From Aquimarina pacifica (GTDB lineage Bacteria > Bacteroidota > Bacteroidia > Flavobacteriales > Flavobacteriaceae), in assembly GCF_000520955.1 (NCBI RefSeq), contig NZ_JACC01000010.1, forward strand, positions 62,001-126,000: 64,000 nucleotides of DNA, written 5' to 3'. A program made the translations under genes and the position numbers. Below, in pieces: positions 37,952 through 47,000 of the stretch. The notes below the pieces were generated by a model. That model did not search any database. It saw only the letters and a list, made by a program, of their open reading frames with translations, and was not told the DNA's origin. Position 1 is the stretch's first letter, and each line of letters opens with the position of its first letter.

Positions 37952-39123
37952 TCTGGAATCCATTCTCCAAAGGTTACTTTGAGAATCCGTACCATCATTT
38001 AGAGGAATGCAGAGAGAAAAGACCTATCCATAAAGGCATACACAATGAACTTGTTTTTTTTGAATACAAAGATGTTAGTAAATTACTGCGCTCCAATGAC
38101 TTTGTAGTTAGTGAGCTTAGTGAATACCTTAAAAAAAAAGAACCTTATATTTTTAAAAACACTAATACATGTCCCTACCTATCTAAGGGAACTCAAAAAT
38201 GGACTATGTACCTTAATAATGAAGCTCATAAAAGTATGAGAGCTATTATGGGAAAATCCTTTAAAGAATTTGATCTATCCACTATTATTGAAGAATCTAT
38301 TATAATACTGAACGAAAAATATAAAAATCAAACAGAAATTGATTTAGTTAATTATTGTGCATACTTTATTTTTTTAGTAACAGAAAGATTGTTTGGCATT
38401 AAGGATTTTGAGAGTTTTCAACATATCAAAAAATACTCAAATATGCTGGCTAGAAGTCAGGATATTTTTGTACCTAAACAAATATATCAAGAAATAAACT
38501 CTTGGTTTTTATGGGGGAAAAATATCTTCCAAGATTCAAAATATAAAGAAAATATTCGATTTTTTGCAGAACAATTAGGTTTACAGTATACAGATGAAGA
38601 CATTTATTCGATCATGTCAATATCTGTAATGGCGTCATTTGAGACTTCTAAAGACAATTTGACCATGGCACTATTCGAAATTATTAAAAATAAGAAACTT
38701 ACAGACTACGTTCTAAATTGTAATGCCAAAGAACTAAACTTACTTATTGAAGAACTATTTAGGTTTTCTTCTCCACTGCAATATACAGTTCGGGTTAACA
38801 AAGCGCCTTTGGAATATAATGATATACTAATCCCAGCTCAATCCAAGCTTTATCTATGTTTAGCTAGTGCTAATCGTGACCCTCAAGCCTTTGAAAAACC
38901 GAACGAAATAATTCCAGATAGAAACCCCAATGAACATTTAGCATTCGGTGGTGGGAATCACTTTTGTCTTGGCGCACAAATATCTAGGCAAGAAATGAGA
39001 TATTGCCTAAAACCAATGGTCACATTTTTACAAAAATTCTCTATCAAAGAGGGAGAACAAATAAAATGGGCTAAGCAAATTTTTATGAGAACGGCTCAAT
39101 CCATGCCTATTAAAGCGGATTAA
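37930..39123 (+). CDS. Cytochrome P450
   Basis: 397 residues, the usual size of a soluble bacterial P450, without a membrane anchor. The haem-ligand loop is FGGGNHFCLG with Cys 346. The ExxR motif of the K helix is E275-L-F-R278. The oxygen-activating I-helix carries A235-S-F-E238-T239. All catalytic landmarks are present, so it should be an active mono-oxygenase. The overlap with a carrier protein gene suggests an acyl-ACP substrate, by analogy with P450-BioI and the P450s that act on carrier-bound amino acids. No ferredoxin or reductase gene is adjacent, so electrons must come from elsewhere. Confidence 0.93.
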   Translation: MDRKPQIIWNPFSKGYFENPYHHLEECREKRPIHKGIHNELVFFEYKDVSKLLRSNDFVVSELSEYLKKKEPYIFKNTNTCPYLSKGTQKWTMYLNNEAHKSMRAIMGKSFKEFDLSTIIEESIIILNEKYKNQTEIDLVNYCAYFIFLVTERLFGIKDFESFQHIKKYSNMLARSQDIFVPKQIYQEINSWFLWGKNIFQDSKYKENIRFFAEQLGLQYTDEDIYSIMSISVMASFETSKDNLTMALFEIIKNKKLTDYVLNCNAKELNLLIEELFRFSSPLQYTVRVNKAPLEYNDILIPAQSKLYLCLASANRDPQAFEKPNEIIPDRNPNEHLAFGGGNHFCLGAQISRQEMRYCLKPMVTFLQKFSIKEGEQIKWAKQIFMRTAQSMPIKAD

Positions 39124-39149
39124 AATAATTATCTATATACCTTTGATTA

Positions 39150-40535
39150 ATGGTAGAGTTCAATTTACTTTTAATATTTATTTATGTATTATCTTCGGTT
39201 ACTTTAGTTTATTTATTTTCCGCTGAAAATAAATGGAAAGCTCTTTTGTTAACCAGTTTAGTTTTTTATTACATCCTAGTGGGATACAAAATATTTTTTT
39301 TGGTATTTATTGCCCTTATTATTTATAAACTAGGGTTCAAAATACAACTTAACAAATCATGGCTTAAAATTGCCGTTTTTTTAGTCTTAATACCTCTCCT
39401 AATTTCAAAATTAACTGATAAAAATTTTCATTTCGAAGAATATTATTCCACTGGTATTCAATCTCAAAGTTCTTTTAATTGGACTCATCTACTACAGATA
39501 ATAGGTATTTCCTATTTTACGTTTAACGGAATAAGCTATCTAGTTGATATTAAGAGAAAGTATATAGAACCAGAAAGTAATTTTTTTCTTTTACTTTTGT
39601 ATTTAATTTATTTTCCCGCTGTTTTTTCAGGTCCATTACATCGAGCAAAATATCTTATAGGTCAATTCAAAAATATTGCAATTAATGACAGTACCATTTC
39701 AAAAGGTATGCGTTTAATACTTTGGGGGTTATTCAAAAATATGATAATCGCACAAAGAATCTATTCTTTAATGACCCACTTGCTTGGCTCAGAAATAAGC
39801 GGTATCTATTATTTAATACCTGGATTACTTTTCTTTCTATATCTATATACCAATTTTAGCTCATTCATTGATATTTTCCAAGGAGTTTCTGAAATTTTCG
39901 GTATTAAAATGAAAAACAATTTTAATAATCGTATATATTTATCATCCTCTAGACAAGAATTCTGGAAAGGATGGCATATTACATTAAATGAATGGTTTAG
40001 AGATTATTTTTTTTTCGTTTTGGCCAAAAAAGATAAGAAAAGAAGATACCTAAACTTTATTTTATTTATTACCTTTATTTTGATAGCCTTATGGCATGAC
40101 ATAAGTTATACCCTATTAATTTGGGGTACTCTAAACGGGCTATGGATCATTTTAGAAAAAAAGGCTAATATTCAAAAGCTACCTTTTCCTAGTATTCGAA
40201 AAAAAATGGGTATTGTATACCATCTTACAGTCTCATGTTTTCTCGCATTAATTTTTATCTCTACGGACCCATTATTACTTATCGAAAAAGTCTTCATTGA
40301 GGATTCATATATTCCATTAAATGTTTTAAAAAGACTATCTCTAAGCATTACCATTATACTATGTGCATTCATAATAATGGATTATCATTATTTTAAATCA
40401 AAAAATAAAAGATTTGATGAATACCTACAGGAAAAACCTGTACTCCAAAGATGGTTTATTTATTGTAAACTTACACTACTAATTCTATTATTTGGGTTAA
40501 ATCCGGCGGTTGATAATTATTATATTTTATTTTGA
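39150..40535 (+). CDS. MBOAT-family membrane O-acyltransferase (DltB/AlgI-like)
   Basis: 461 residues with roughly eleven hydrophobic helices. Two histidine-bearing signatures are present: F-W-K-G-W-H276-ITLNEWFRDY (compare FWRRWHISLS in DltB) and A-L-W-H316-DISYTLLIWG, the family's invariant active-site His. PAVFSGPLHR is the other conserved box. MBOAT proteins carry an acyl group across the membrane to a surface acceptor. It lies 26 bp after the P450 gene and its TGA overlaps the next ATG by one base. With the carrier protein and the SGNH protein it forms a Dlt-like set. Confidence 0.9.
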   Translation: MVEFNLLLIFIYVLSSVTLVYLFSAENKWKALLLTSLVFYYILVGYKIFFLVFIALIIYKLGFKIQLNKSWLKIAVFLVLIPLLISKLTDKNFHFEEYYSTGIQSQSSFNWTHLLQIIGISYFTFNGISYLVDIKRKYIEPESNFFLLLLYLIYFPAVFSGPLHRAKYLIGQFKNIAINDSTISKGMRLILWGLFKNMIIAQRIYSLMTHLLGSEISGIYYLIPGLLFFLYLYTNFSSFIDIFQGVSEIFGIKMKNNFNNRIYLSSSRQEFWKGWHITLNEWFRDYFFFVLAKKDKKRRYLNFILFITFILIALWHDISYTLLIWGTLNGLWIILEKKANIQKLPFPSIRKKMGIVYHLTVSCFLALIFISTDPLLLIEKVFIEDSYIPLNVLKRLSLSITIILCAFIIMDYHYFKSKNKRFDEYLQEKPVLQRWFIYCKLTLLILLFGLNPAVDNYYILF

Positions 40536-41497
40536 TGAATAAAACCATGAAGAGTAGAAAATCTATAATAAAACTCAGTATTTTTGGCTTAATACTACTT
40601 ATAACAACAATTTCTATTAGGCAAATTATATCTGTTTCTACTACTAATAATAACCTATCGTCATTTGATGAAATTATAAATGTATTATCAAATCCTACTC
40701 AAGACACAACATATTATTTTATTGGTTCAAGTAGAGTACAAAGGAGTATTAACCCAGAAATCATTAAGAAATATTTTAAGGGAATCGATTTTCAAAATTT
40801 AGGAATAAGTGGCTCTACCTTTTTAGGAAACTGTATTTTAAGTGAACATTTACTAAAAAAAGAATCTCCAAAAGTTCTATTCATAGAACTTAGCCCAATA
40901 AAACCAAAATTATCACAACACTTCATACATTTTTCAACAAAAGCAAACCTCAATATTTTCGAAAGTATAAATACTTTTAACAGCACAAACTCTCAAGAGC
41001 AACTATTATTTAACCTTAATATCCTAAATGATTATTTATTCTCAAGAGTATCACTAAAACACGACGGAAGAGATTTGATGCAATTGAACAAATCAAAAAA
41101 AAAGAGTACCATTGGTTTTATATCAACTGACGAGAATAGTCATAACTCAATATTACCCTTTCTAAAATATGAAGACCTAGAAACAACTAAATATAAAAAT
41201 GAGAATATTGACATCTATTTAAAATATATGAGTTATCTCGAGGCCTTAAGTAAACAAACAAATTCTAGAGTAATTTTCTTTTTACCTGTTACTTATAAAA
41301 AAGAAAAAGAAAAGAATCTCTTGATACCCATTTATAATAAATTACCTAATCATCTAAAATTAAAATATTCTGAAGACTTTTTTCAAGAAATAACAAATAG
41401 TAGTTATTTATTAGACAAAAACCACTTTAATAGTAAAGGTGCAGAAAAATATACTTCTTTATTATGCCCAATAATAAAAAGTCATTTATTAAAATAA
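40535..41497 (+). CDS. SGNH/DltD-like membrane-anchored protein
   Basis: About 320 residues from ATG at 40535 (TGATG junction with the MBOAT stop); a TTG one codon earlier is possible. One N-terminal membrane helix (about 14-33) anchors an extracytoplasmic domain. SGNH-type blocks are visible: FIG-S65-S66-R (nucleophile block), NLGISGS, and D294-K-N-H297-FN near the C-terminus as the catalytic Asp-His. This is the arrangement of DltD, AlgJ/AlgX and related proteins that partner MBOAT acyltransferases. Similarity is at motif level only. It most likely accepts or transfers the acyl group outside the membrane. Confidence 0.8.
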   Translation: MNKTMKSRKSIIKLSIFGLILLITTISIRQIISVSTTNNNLSSFDEIINVLSNPTQDTTYYFIGSSRVQRSINPEIIKKYFKGIDFQNLGISGSTFLGNCILSEHLLKKESPKVLFIELSPIKPKLSQHFIHFSTKANLNIFESINTFNSTNSQEQLLFNLNILNDYLFSRVSLKHDGRDLMQLNKSKKKSTIGFISTDENSHNSILPFLKYEDLETTKYKNENIDIYLKYMSYLEALSKQTNSRVIFFLPVTYKKEKEKNLLIPIYNKLPNHLKLKYSEDFFQEITNSSYLLDKNHFNSKGAEKYTSLLCPIIKSHLLK

Positions 41498-41550
41498 AAA
41501 GCATCGCTGATAATGATTATCGTAATTACTTCATTTAATTTATTACCTCA

Positions 41551-41859
41551 ATGATTAGACCTATTCTGCACTATGGTTTACACCTTATAATTCCACTAGG
41601 TATTGCATTCCTTTTATTTCCTAAATACTGGAAAAAAACATATCTCATTTTTATAGGAGTTATGCTCATTGATTTAGATCACTTATTCGCTTTCCCCGTT
41701 TTTGACCCAAATCGATGTAGCATTGGTTTTCATCCTCTTCACAGCTATTTTGCTATTACTTTTTACAGTATTGGATTGTTTTTTTCTAAAACAAGAATTC
41801 TTGCATGCGCCCTTTTATGGCATATCATTACTGACCAAATAGATTGTTGGATGATGTAA
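41551..41859 (+). CDS. DUF6122 family small membrane protein
   Basis: 102 residues with four short hydrophobic segments. The signature MLIDLDHLFAFPVFDPNRCSIGFHPLHS and the closing WHIITDQIDCWMM match DUF6122. Conserved D, H and C residues hint at a membrane metal or hydrolase site (metal-dependent hydrolase-like), but the function is unknown. It follows the acylation cluster by 53 bp; whether it belongs to that operon is unclear. Confidence 0.8.
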   Translation: MIRPILHYGLHLIIPLGIAFLLFPKYWKKTYLIFIGVMLIDLDHLFAFPVFDPNRCSIGFHPLHSYFAITFYSIGLFFSKTRILACALLWHIITDQIDCWMM

Positions 41860-42033
41860 TACAACTCTGCTTCTTGGGCCTCTCTCACCTCATACCAAAT
41901 TATAGGCTTCATTAAAAACACGAGCGAAGTAGACATTATCATAGCTCCAAACCTAAAGATCTTTTAGTATCAATTCGGTACATTGCGAAAAAGAATAAAT
42001 TTTCAGTAGACTGAACCAAGTATGAAACTAGCA

Positions 42034-43050
42034 TTAAAACTTTAGTCGTGTAGAGATTGGGTAATGGTCAGAAAGTTCCTGTTCATAACTCTTAAAACTT
42101 AAAACCTCAAATTCCTGAGGAACTAAAATAAAATCAATTCTGGCCGGGAACAACTCAAACTTAAACGTTTTACCAAACCCGCTTCCTGCTTCTTTGAATG
42201 TATCTAAGAGATTTTCTCCACGAATTTTATCATAGATATAAGAATAGGCTGTATTATTAAAATCTCCCATAACAATATTCTTATAAGGAGAGGTTTTCAT
42301 ATGGGCGATAAGCCGTTCTGCTTGCGCTTGTTGTTTTCTAAAAGAAATAGAAATACGTTTTAATAATTTTTGTGAATCAGCTTTTGCCAGTTCATCAGTT
42401 TTACTATTTATTTTATGAGATTGCAAATGAATATTATAGACCCGTATAGTATCCTTATGAATTACTATATCAGCAAAAATCACATTATTAGGTGTTTTTT
42501 TAAATGCTAAAGACCCTTTATTAATAATCGGATACTTAGAAAATATAACTAATGCCAACTCTTTATTTCCATTATTAAAATCCTGAAATTCGTACCTATA
42601 CTGCTCAAAGTCTATATTAGGGTTGTTATAAAATTCTTGTGCACAGAATATATCAGGATTTTCTTCTCGCACTAATCGAGAAATATCTTGAGGAATCGTA
42701 TCAGAATCAATCCAACGAAACCTATTAAAACTATGCACATTATAACTTAATAAAGAAAGGTCATGATCTACCTGATTAACCGATTTACCACGTAGCTTGT
42801 ACAACGATGAAACATGAGTAATACCTAGAAGTAATACGATGAAAGAGAGTAGTAATCTTTTATTTAATAAAATCAGCCAATATATTAGAAACAGTACATT
42901 AATTAGAATAAGTACAGGCACAGTTAAACTAAGCACAGAAAGAAGCGGAAATGTTTTAGGAGAAACGTAGGGCAATAAATATGCAAGCAACAAGATAAAA
43001 GCCGCGACAGAATTCATCACAAAAATCAGCTTATTAACCACCTTCCTCAT
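42034..43050 (-). CDS. Membrane-anchored endonuclease/exonuclease/phosphatase (EEP) family protein
   Basis: 338 residues. Three N-terminal membrane helices (about 10-90) precede a complete EEP domain. Catalytic landmarks are SYNVHSFN, CAQEFYN, VYNIHLQSHK, MGDFNNTAYS (Asp/Asn pair), ARIDFILVP and the terminal SDHYPISTRL His. The enzyme probably acts on the cytoplasmic or periplasmic face on a phosphodiester, lipid or nucleic acid; the substrate is not known. It is last in the minus-strand run TPR-ribH-mutL-rhomboid-rhomboid-EEP, 12 bp after the second rhomboid. Confidence 0.87.
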   Translation of the reverse strand: MRKVVNKLIFVMNSVAAFILLLAYLLPYVSPKTFPLLSVLSLTVPVLILINVLFLIYWLILLNKRLLLSFIVLLLGITHVSSLYKLRGKSVNQVDHDLSLLSYNVHSFNRFRWIDSDTIPQDISRLVREENPDIFCAQEFYNNPNIDFEQYRYEFQDFNNGNKELALVIFSKYPIINKGSLAFKKTPNNVIFADIVIHKDTIRVYNIHLQSHKINSKTDELAKADSQKLLKRISISFRKQQAQAERLIAHMKTSPYKNIVMGDFNNTAYSYIYDKIRGENLLDTFKEAGSGFGKTFKFELFPARIDFILVPQEFEVLSFKSYEQELSDHYPISTRLKF

Positions 43051-43062
43051 AATATAAAATTA

Positions 43063-43941
43063 TTACTCCCTCCCTGCCTTAAACAAAAAATCCTTCTCTT
43101 CTTTGGTTAAGCTTTCGTATCCGCTTTTACTAATTTTATCCAGAATAGCATCTATCTGTTTTTGATTAGGAGATTTTACGGAGGATGCAGCTGTTTTTTT
43201 TGCCGTTTTTATAGGAGTTTTTGATTTATGTACCGTTCTTAATGGGCTTTTCTTTTTGGGTTTAAATATAGCCATAACTCCATCCATAAGTTTTTCGAAC
43301 CATGCCCCTATATCTTTACCTTTTTTGAGTTGAATGGCATAAAGATATCCAAAAATCGCACCGCCCATGTGGGCAATTAATCCACCAGCATTTCCCGATG
43401 TTGGAATCTGAACCAAATCCATAAGCACCATAAAAACTCCTATTTGCCATAATTTTACTGTAAGTACAAATATTCTAACTTCTGCATTCGGGGTATATGC
43501 TGCTATAAATATCACTATAGCCAAAACAGCAGCGGATGCACCTACCAAATACCCCAACTGACCACTTAAAACAGGGAACAAATTATATGCTAATACAAAT
43601 AAAAATCCACCACAAATAGCACCTAAAAGATAAATAGTAAGAAACCTCTTTTCGGTAAACAAATTCAAAACATATTGTCCGAACCAGTAAAGCATAAGCA
43701 TATTCCAGAAGACGTGCCAAAACCCAAAATGCAAAAAACTATATGTTAGCACACTCCATATTTGTAACAGAAATGCATTAAACTCGGTAGGAAGTACAAA
43801 CCATTTCATTAAAATACTTGGTGTTGTCTCAAACACCCATGCACCTAAAGTTGCAAATAAAAATATAGCTGCATTAATAACAATAAGTTTCGTACTAATA
43901 GTAGCGGTTTTAAATTGATATCCTAGATTATTAGTTGCCAT
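43063..43941 (-). CDS. Rhomboid-family intramembrane serine protease, with C-terminal cytosolic tail
   Basis: 292 residues with six membrane helices. The catalytic pair is Ser in YLVGASAAVLAIV (GASA) and His in LIAHMGGAIFGYLYA; the HxxxN-type loop FWHVFWNMLMLYWFG is also present. A basic cytosolic tail (from about 225) ends in a short helical segment (KQIDAILDKISKSGYESLTKEEKDFLFKA), typical of Bacteroidota rhomboids. It lies directly after the other rhomboid with only a 3-bp gap. Confidence 0.92.
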   Translation of the reverse strand: MATNNLGYQFKTATISTKLIVINAAIFLFATLGAWVFETTPSILMKWFVLPTEFNAFLLQIWSVLTYSFLHFGFWHVFWNMLMLYWFGQYVLNLFTEKRFLTIYLLGAICGGFLFVLAYNLFPVLSGQLGYLVGASAAVLAIVIFIAAYTPNAEVRIFVLTVKLWQIGVFMVLMDLVQIPTSGNAGGLIAHMGGAIFGYLYAIQLKKGKDIGAWFEKLMDGVMAIFKPKKKSPLRTVHKSKTPIKTAKKTAASSVKSPNQKQIDAILDKISKSGYESLTKEEKDFLFKAGRE

Positions 43942-43944
43942 ATG

Positions 43945-44697
43945 CTAATCCCAACGATTTTGATTAAACGAATTTTTTTTCCAATACCACATAGTAATAA
44001 AACCAATTACTGCGCCTCCGACATGAGCCCAATGTGCTACATTAGAGGGTCCTAAAAGGGATTGTCCTGTAATACCTGAATACAAATCTAATAGAAAATA
44101 TCCTCCTATAAGATATTTTGCTTTAATAGGAATTGGTATAAACATGAGATAAAGAGGCAAATTAGGAAATAATACTGCAAAAGCAGCCAGAGTTCCAAAA
44201 ATTGCTCCCGAGGCACCAACCATAGGCGTTGTATATGATTTAATCATATTCTCTGTAACCTCCTGAGGAATATTCGGATGAACAGAATACTGACCTGTTG
44301 AGATTGTATTTTGTATAAATTTAATTATTTCAGTTTCAGAAAAACCCGCATTCAAATATGCCGTATATCCTGGGTCGAATTGAAAATGTGTAAACATAAT
44401 CTGAAAACCCGCTGCCCCTAAACCTGAAAAAAAGTAAATAAATAGAAATTTTTTCTGCCCTATAGAATTCTCTAAATGGCTTCCAAACATATATAAGGCA
44501 AACATATTAAAAAATATATGCCCTGCATCTCCATGCATAAACATATGAGTTATAATTTGCCATATTTGAAAACTATCATTCTTCGGAAACCAAAGCGCAA
44601 ACCACTCATATGCGTTATCAGCCAAGGTCAAAGACCCTACAAAAAAAATGACATTTATAATTAGTAGTACTTTTACTGTTTCTGTAATTCTCCCCAT
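43945..44697 (-). CDS. Rhomboid-family intramembrane serine protease
   Basis: 250 residues with six membrane helices. The catalytic Ser is in PMVGASGAIFGTLAAF (GASG), and the His is in VAHWAHVGGAVIGF. The conserved HMFMHGDAGHIFFNMFALYMFG is the L1/H2 region. It cleaves membrane-spanning proteins; substrates are unknown. It starts 7 bp after mutL and is followed by a second, different rhomboid, so the two may have divided roles. Confidence 0.93.
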   Translation of the reverse strand: MGRITETVKVLLIINVIFFVGSLTLADNAYEWFALWFPKNDSFQIWQIITHMFMHGDAGHIFFNMFALYMFGSHLENSIGQKKFLFIYFFSGLGAAGFQIMFTHFQFDPGYTAYLNAGFSETEIIKFIQNTISTGQYSVHPNIPQEVTENMIKSYTTPMVGASGAIFGTLAAFAVLFPNLPLYLMFIPIPIKAKYLIGGYFLLDLYSGITGQSLLGPSNVAHWAHVGGAVIGFITMWYWKKNSFNQNRWD

Positions 44698-44704
44698 GTA
44701 TTCC

Positions 44705-46594
44705 TTAAAATTTTGTATCTATTTCGTCTACCGTTAACGTTATGAATGTCGGCTTATTATCGGGTGTTATAGAGGGCTCTGTACAGGCAAACAAACTATT
44801 AACCATATATTGTTGCTGTTCAGAGGCCAACTCTACTCCAGTGCGTATAGCAATACTCTTTGCTATAGATTTTGCCAAAAGATCTGTTTGTGAGAAACCA
44901 CTTTCGGGAACTTCATTTTCTAGATCACTTAACAACTTATCTAATAAAAGCGACACTTCTTTCTCTGAAGTTATCGAAGGTATCCCTGTGATTTCTATTT
45001 CATTTGTAGATGACTCTGACATTTCTGAAAAAACAAACCCCATATTTTCTAATTGCTCCTGTATACTTAAAATAAGAGCTACTTCAGTTTTAGAGAAAGA
45101 TAAGGTAAGAGGAAATAATAATTGTTGACTAGCCGCACTTGCCATAGTAATATTGCGCAATAATTCTTCGTACACTATTCTATGATGAGCTCTATGTTGA
45201 TTAACAATAACCATCCCACTTTTGATGGTTGTTACAATATATTTTTTATGAAGTTGATATGTCGTATGGTGCCCCACTTTCTTGTCATCATTCTCAAATA
45301 AAGAGCCTGTCACCTCTTCACTTTCAAATTCTACTGAAGAAAAATCATTTTGTGTTGATTTCTGACTGGTCATTTCTGACTCAAGGCCCGTATATAGATT
45401 TTCCCAACTCCCCGGAGATTCCTTTTTAAAAGAAGTATATTTCTTATCTGTTGATGACGAATTATTCTCACCTGATAATTTTTCTTCTTTAAATGGATTA
45501 AAACCTCTATCTACTTCAATAGTTGGAGTCTGAGCAGCTTTACTCTTATATTCGTATGGTGTATCCATAGAAGAGTCCCTATTAAAATCAAGCACCGGAG
45601 CTACATTAAACTGCCCCAAACTATGCTTAATAGAAGCCCTCAAAATAGCATATAAAGCATGTTCATCTTCGAATTTGATTTCAGTTTTTGTAGGGTGGAT
45701 ATTAATATCTATTGACTGTGGGTCTACAGTGAGATACAAAAAATAACTCGGATGCGATTTATCCTTTAGCAACCCTTCGAATGCTGCATTAACAGCGTGA
45801 TTGAGGTATGGGCTTTTTATAAATCGATTATTCACAAAGAAAAATTGCTCTCCCCTTGTTCTTTTAGCATACTCGGGCTTACCAACAAAACCACTTATAC
45901 CAACTAAATCTGTTTCTTCGGTAACAGGAACTAACTTTTCATTCGTTTTTCCTCCAAAAACATTTACAATACGTTGTCTATGCTTAGATGCTATCAAATT
46001 AAAAACCTCGTTACCATTATGATACATATCAAATCGCAACGACGGATGTGCCATTGCTACTCTATGAAACTCATCTATAATATGTCGCAGTTCTACTGCA
46101 TTTGACTTCAAAAAATTACGCCGGGCAGGAATATTATAAAATAAATTTTTGACACTAATCGATGTTCCTTTGGGAGTTACACAAACTTCTTGAGAAATAA
46201 CCTCACTCCCCTCTATATGTATTACAGTCCCCACCTCATCTACTTCTTGTCTTGTTTTGAGTTCTACATGAGCAATTGCTGCTATAGAAGCCAGAGCTTC
46301 TCCTCTAAATCCCTTTGTATCTAATTGAAAAAGATCTTCTGCGGTTTTTATTTTTGAAGTCGCATGACGTTCAAAACTCAATCTTGCATCTGTAACACTC
46401 ATTCCTTTACCATCATCAATAACTTGAATAAGTGTTTTACCTGCTTCTTTTATAATAAGTTTTATATGCGAAGCCCCTGCATCTATTGCATTCTCTAACA
46501 ACTCTTTAACAACCGAAGCCGGTCTTTGAACCACTTCTCCTGCAGCAATTTGGTTGGCTACGTGATCTGGTAATAATTGGATAATATCGGACAT
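44705..46594 (-). CDS. mutL: DNA mismatch repair protein MutL, endonuclease motifs degenerate
   Basis: 629 residues. The GHKL ATPase N-terminus is typical: IAAGEVVQRPASVVKELLENAIDAG, DDGKGM, RHATSKI and GFRGEALASIAA. A long Ser/Glu-rich linker (about 345-440) leads to the C-terminal dimerisation domain. There the DQHA-x2-E-x4-E metal motif reads N465-Q-H-R-A-H-H-R-I-V-Y-E476, and the ACHxxxR and CPHGRP boxes are replaced by AKSIAIR and TPDNKP. I infer loss of the nicking activity. It starts one base after the preceding small-membrane-protein gene's stop. Confidence 0.95.
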   Translation of the reverse strand: MSDIIQLLPDHVANQIAAGEVVQRPASVVKELLENAIDAGASHIKLIIKEAGKTLIQVIDDGKGMSVTDARLSFERHATSKIKTAEDLFQLDTKGFRGEALASIAAIAHVELKTRQEVDEVGTVIHIEGSEVISQEVCVTPKGTSISVKNLFYNIPARRNFLKSNAVELRHIIDEFHRVAMAHPSLRFDMYHNGNEVFNLIASKHRQRIVNVFGGKTNEKLVPVTEETDLVGISGFVGKPEYAKRTRGEQFFFVNNRFIKSPYLNHAVNAAFEGLLKDKSHPSYFLYLTVDPQSIDINIHPTKTEIKFEDEHALYAILRASIKHSLGQFNVAPVLDFNRDSSMDTPYEYKSKAAQTPTIEVDRGFNPFKEEKLSGENNSSSTDKKYTSFKKESPGSWENLYTGLESEMTSQKSTQNDFSSVEFESEEVTGSLFENDDKKVGHHTTYQLHKKYIVTTIKSGMVIVNQHRAHHRIVYEELLRNITMASAASQQLLFPLTLSFSKTEVALILSIQEQLENMGFVFSEMSESSTNEIEITGIPSITSEKEVSLLLDKLLSDLENEVPESGFSQTDLLAKSIAKSIAIRTGVELASEQQQYMVNSLFACTEPSITPDNKPTFITLTVDEIDTKF

Positions 46595-46885
46595 TTATCG
46601 TCGTGCAGTAAATATGGATAAATCAAAATCTATGATAACCAAAAAAATAAAAAGTAAAATGAGAACAACCCATAAAATTCTACGATTCACATTTTTATCT
46701 GAATCATGCCTCAGTTCTTCCCAAGCTCTACTAAACTTATCTTTGAGGTTATTACTAGTACCAACAGTACTTCTATACTTATCAAACTTATTCTCTATTC
46801 GATAAGGGCTACCTTCTCCATTATCATCCCAATACCGAGGTGAATAACTAAACTTTTTATTTTTTCTTGTTTTAAATATTCCCAT
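46595..46885 (-). CDS. Small membrane protein upstream of mutL
   Basis: About 96 residues from ATG at 46885 (MGIFKTRKNKKFSYSPRYW); 17 extra residues upstream are in frame but look unlike the family. A basic, polar N-terminal half precedes one C-terminal membrane helix (VLILLFIFLVIIDFDL). Related flavobacterial proteins are sometimes mislabelled riboflavin synthase because of the neighbouring ribH. Function unknown. Its stop abuts the mutL start. Confidence 0.75.
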   Translation of the reverse strand: MGIFKTRKNKKFSYSPRYWDDNGEGSPYRIENKFDKYRSTVGTSNNLKDKFSRAWEELRHDSDKNVNRRILWVVLILLFIFLVIIDFDLSIFTARR

Positions 46886-47000
46886 AATCATTTCAAATAT
46901 AATTAAAAATGAATTGTAATCTAAAGGTTTTAGCATTACAATAACATCAAAATATATCTATAGCAAGTAGTATGCCGTACAGGAGATGTAAAAAATAAAA

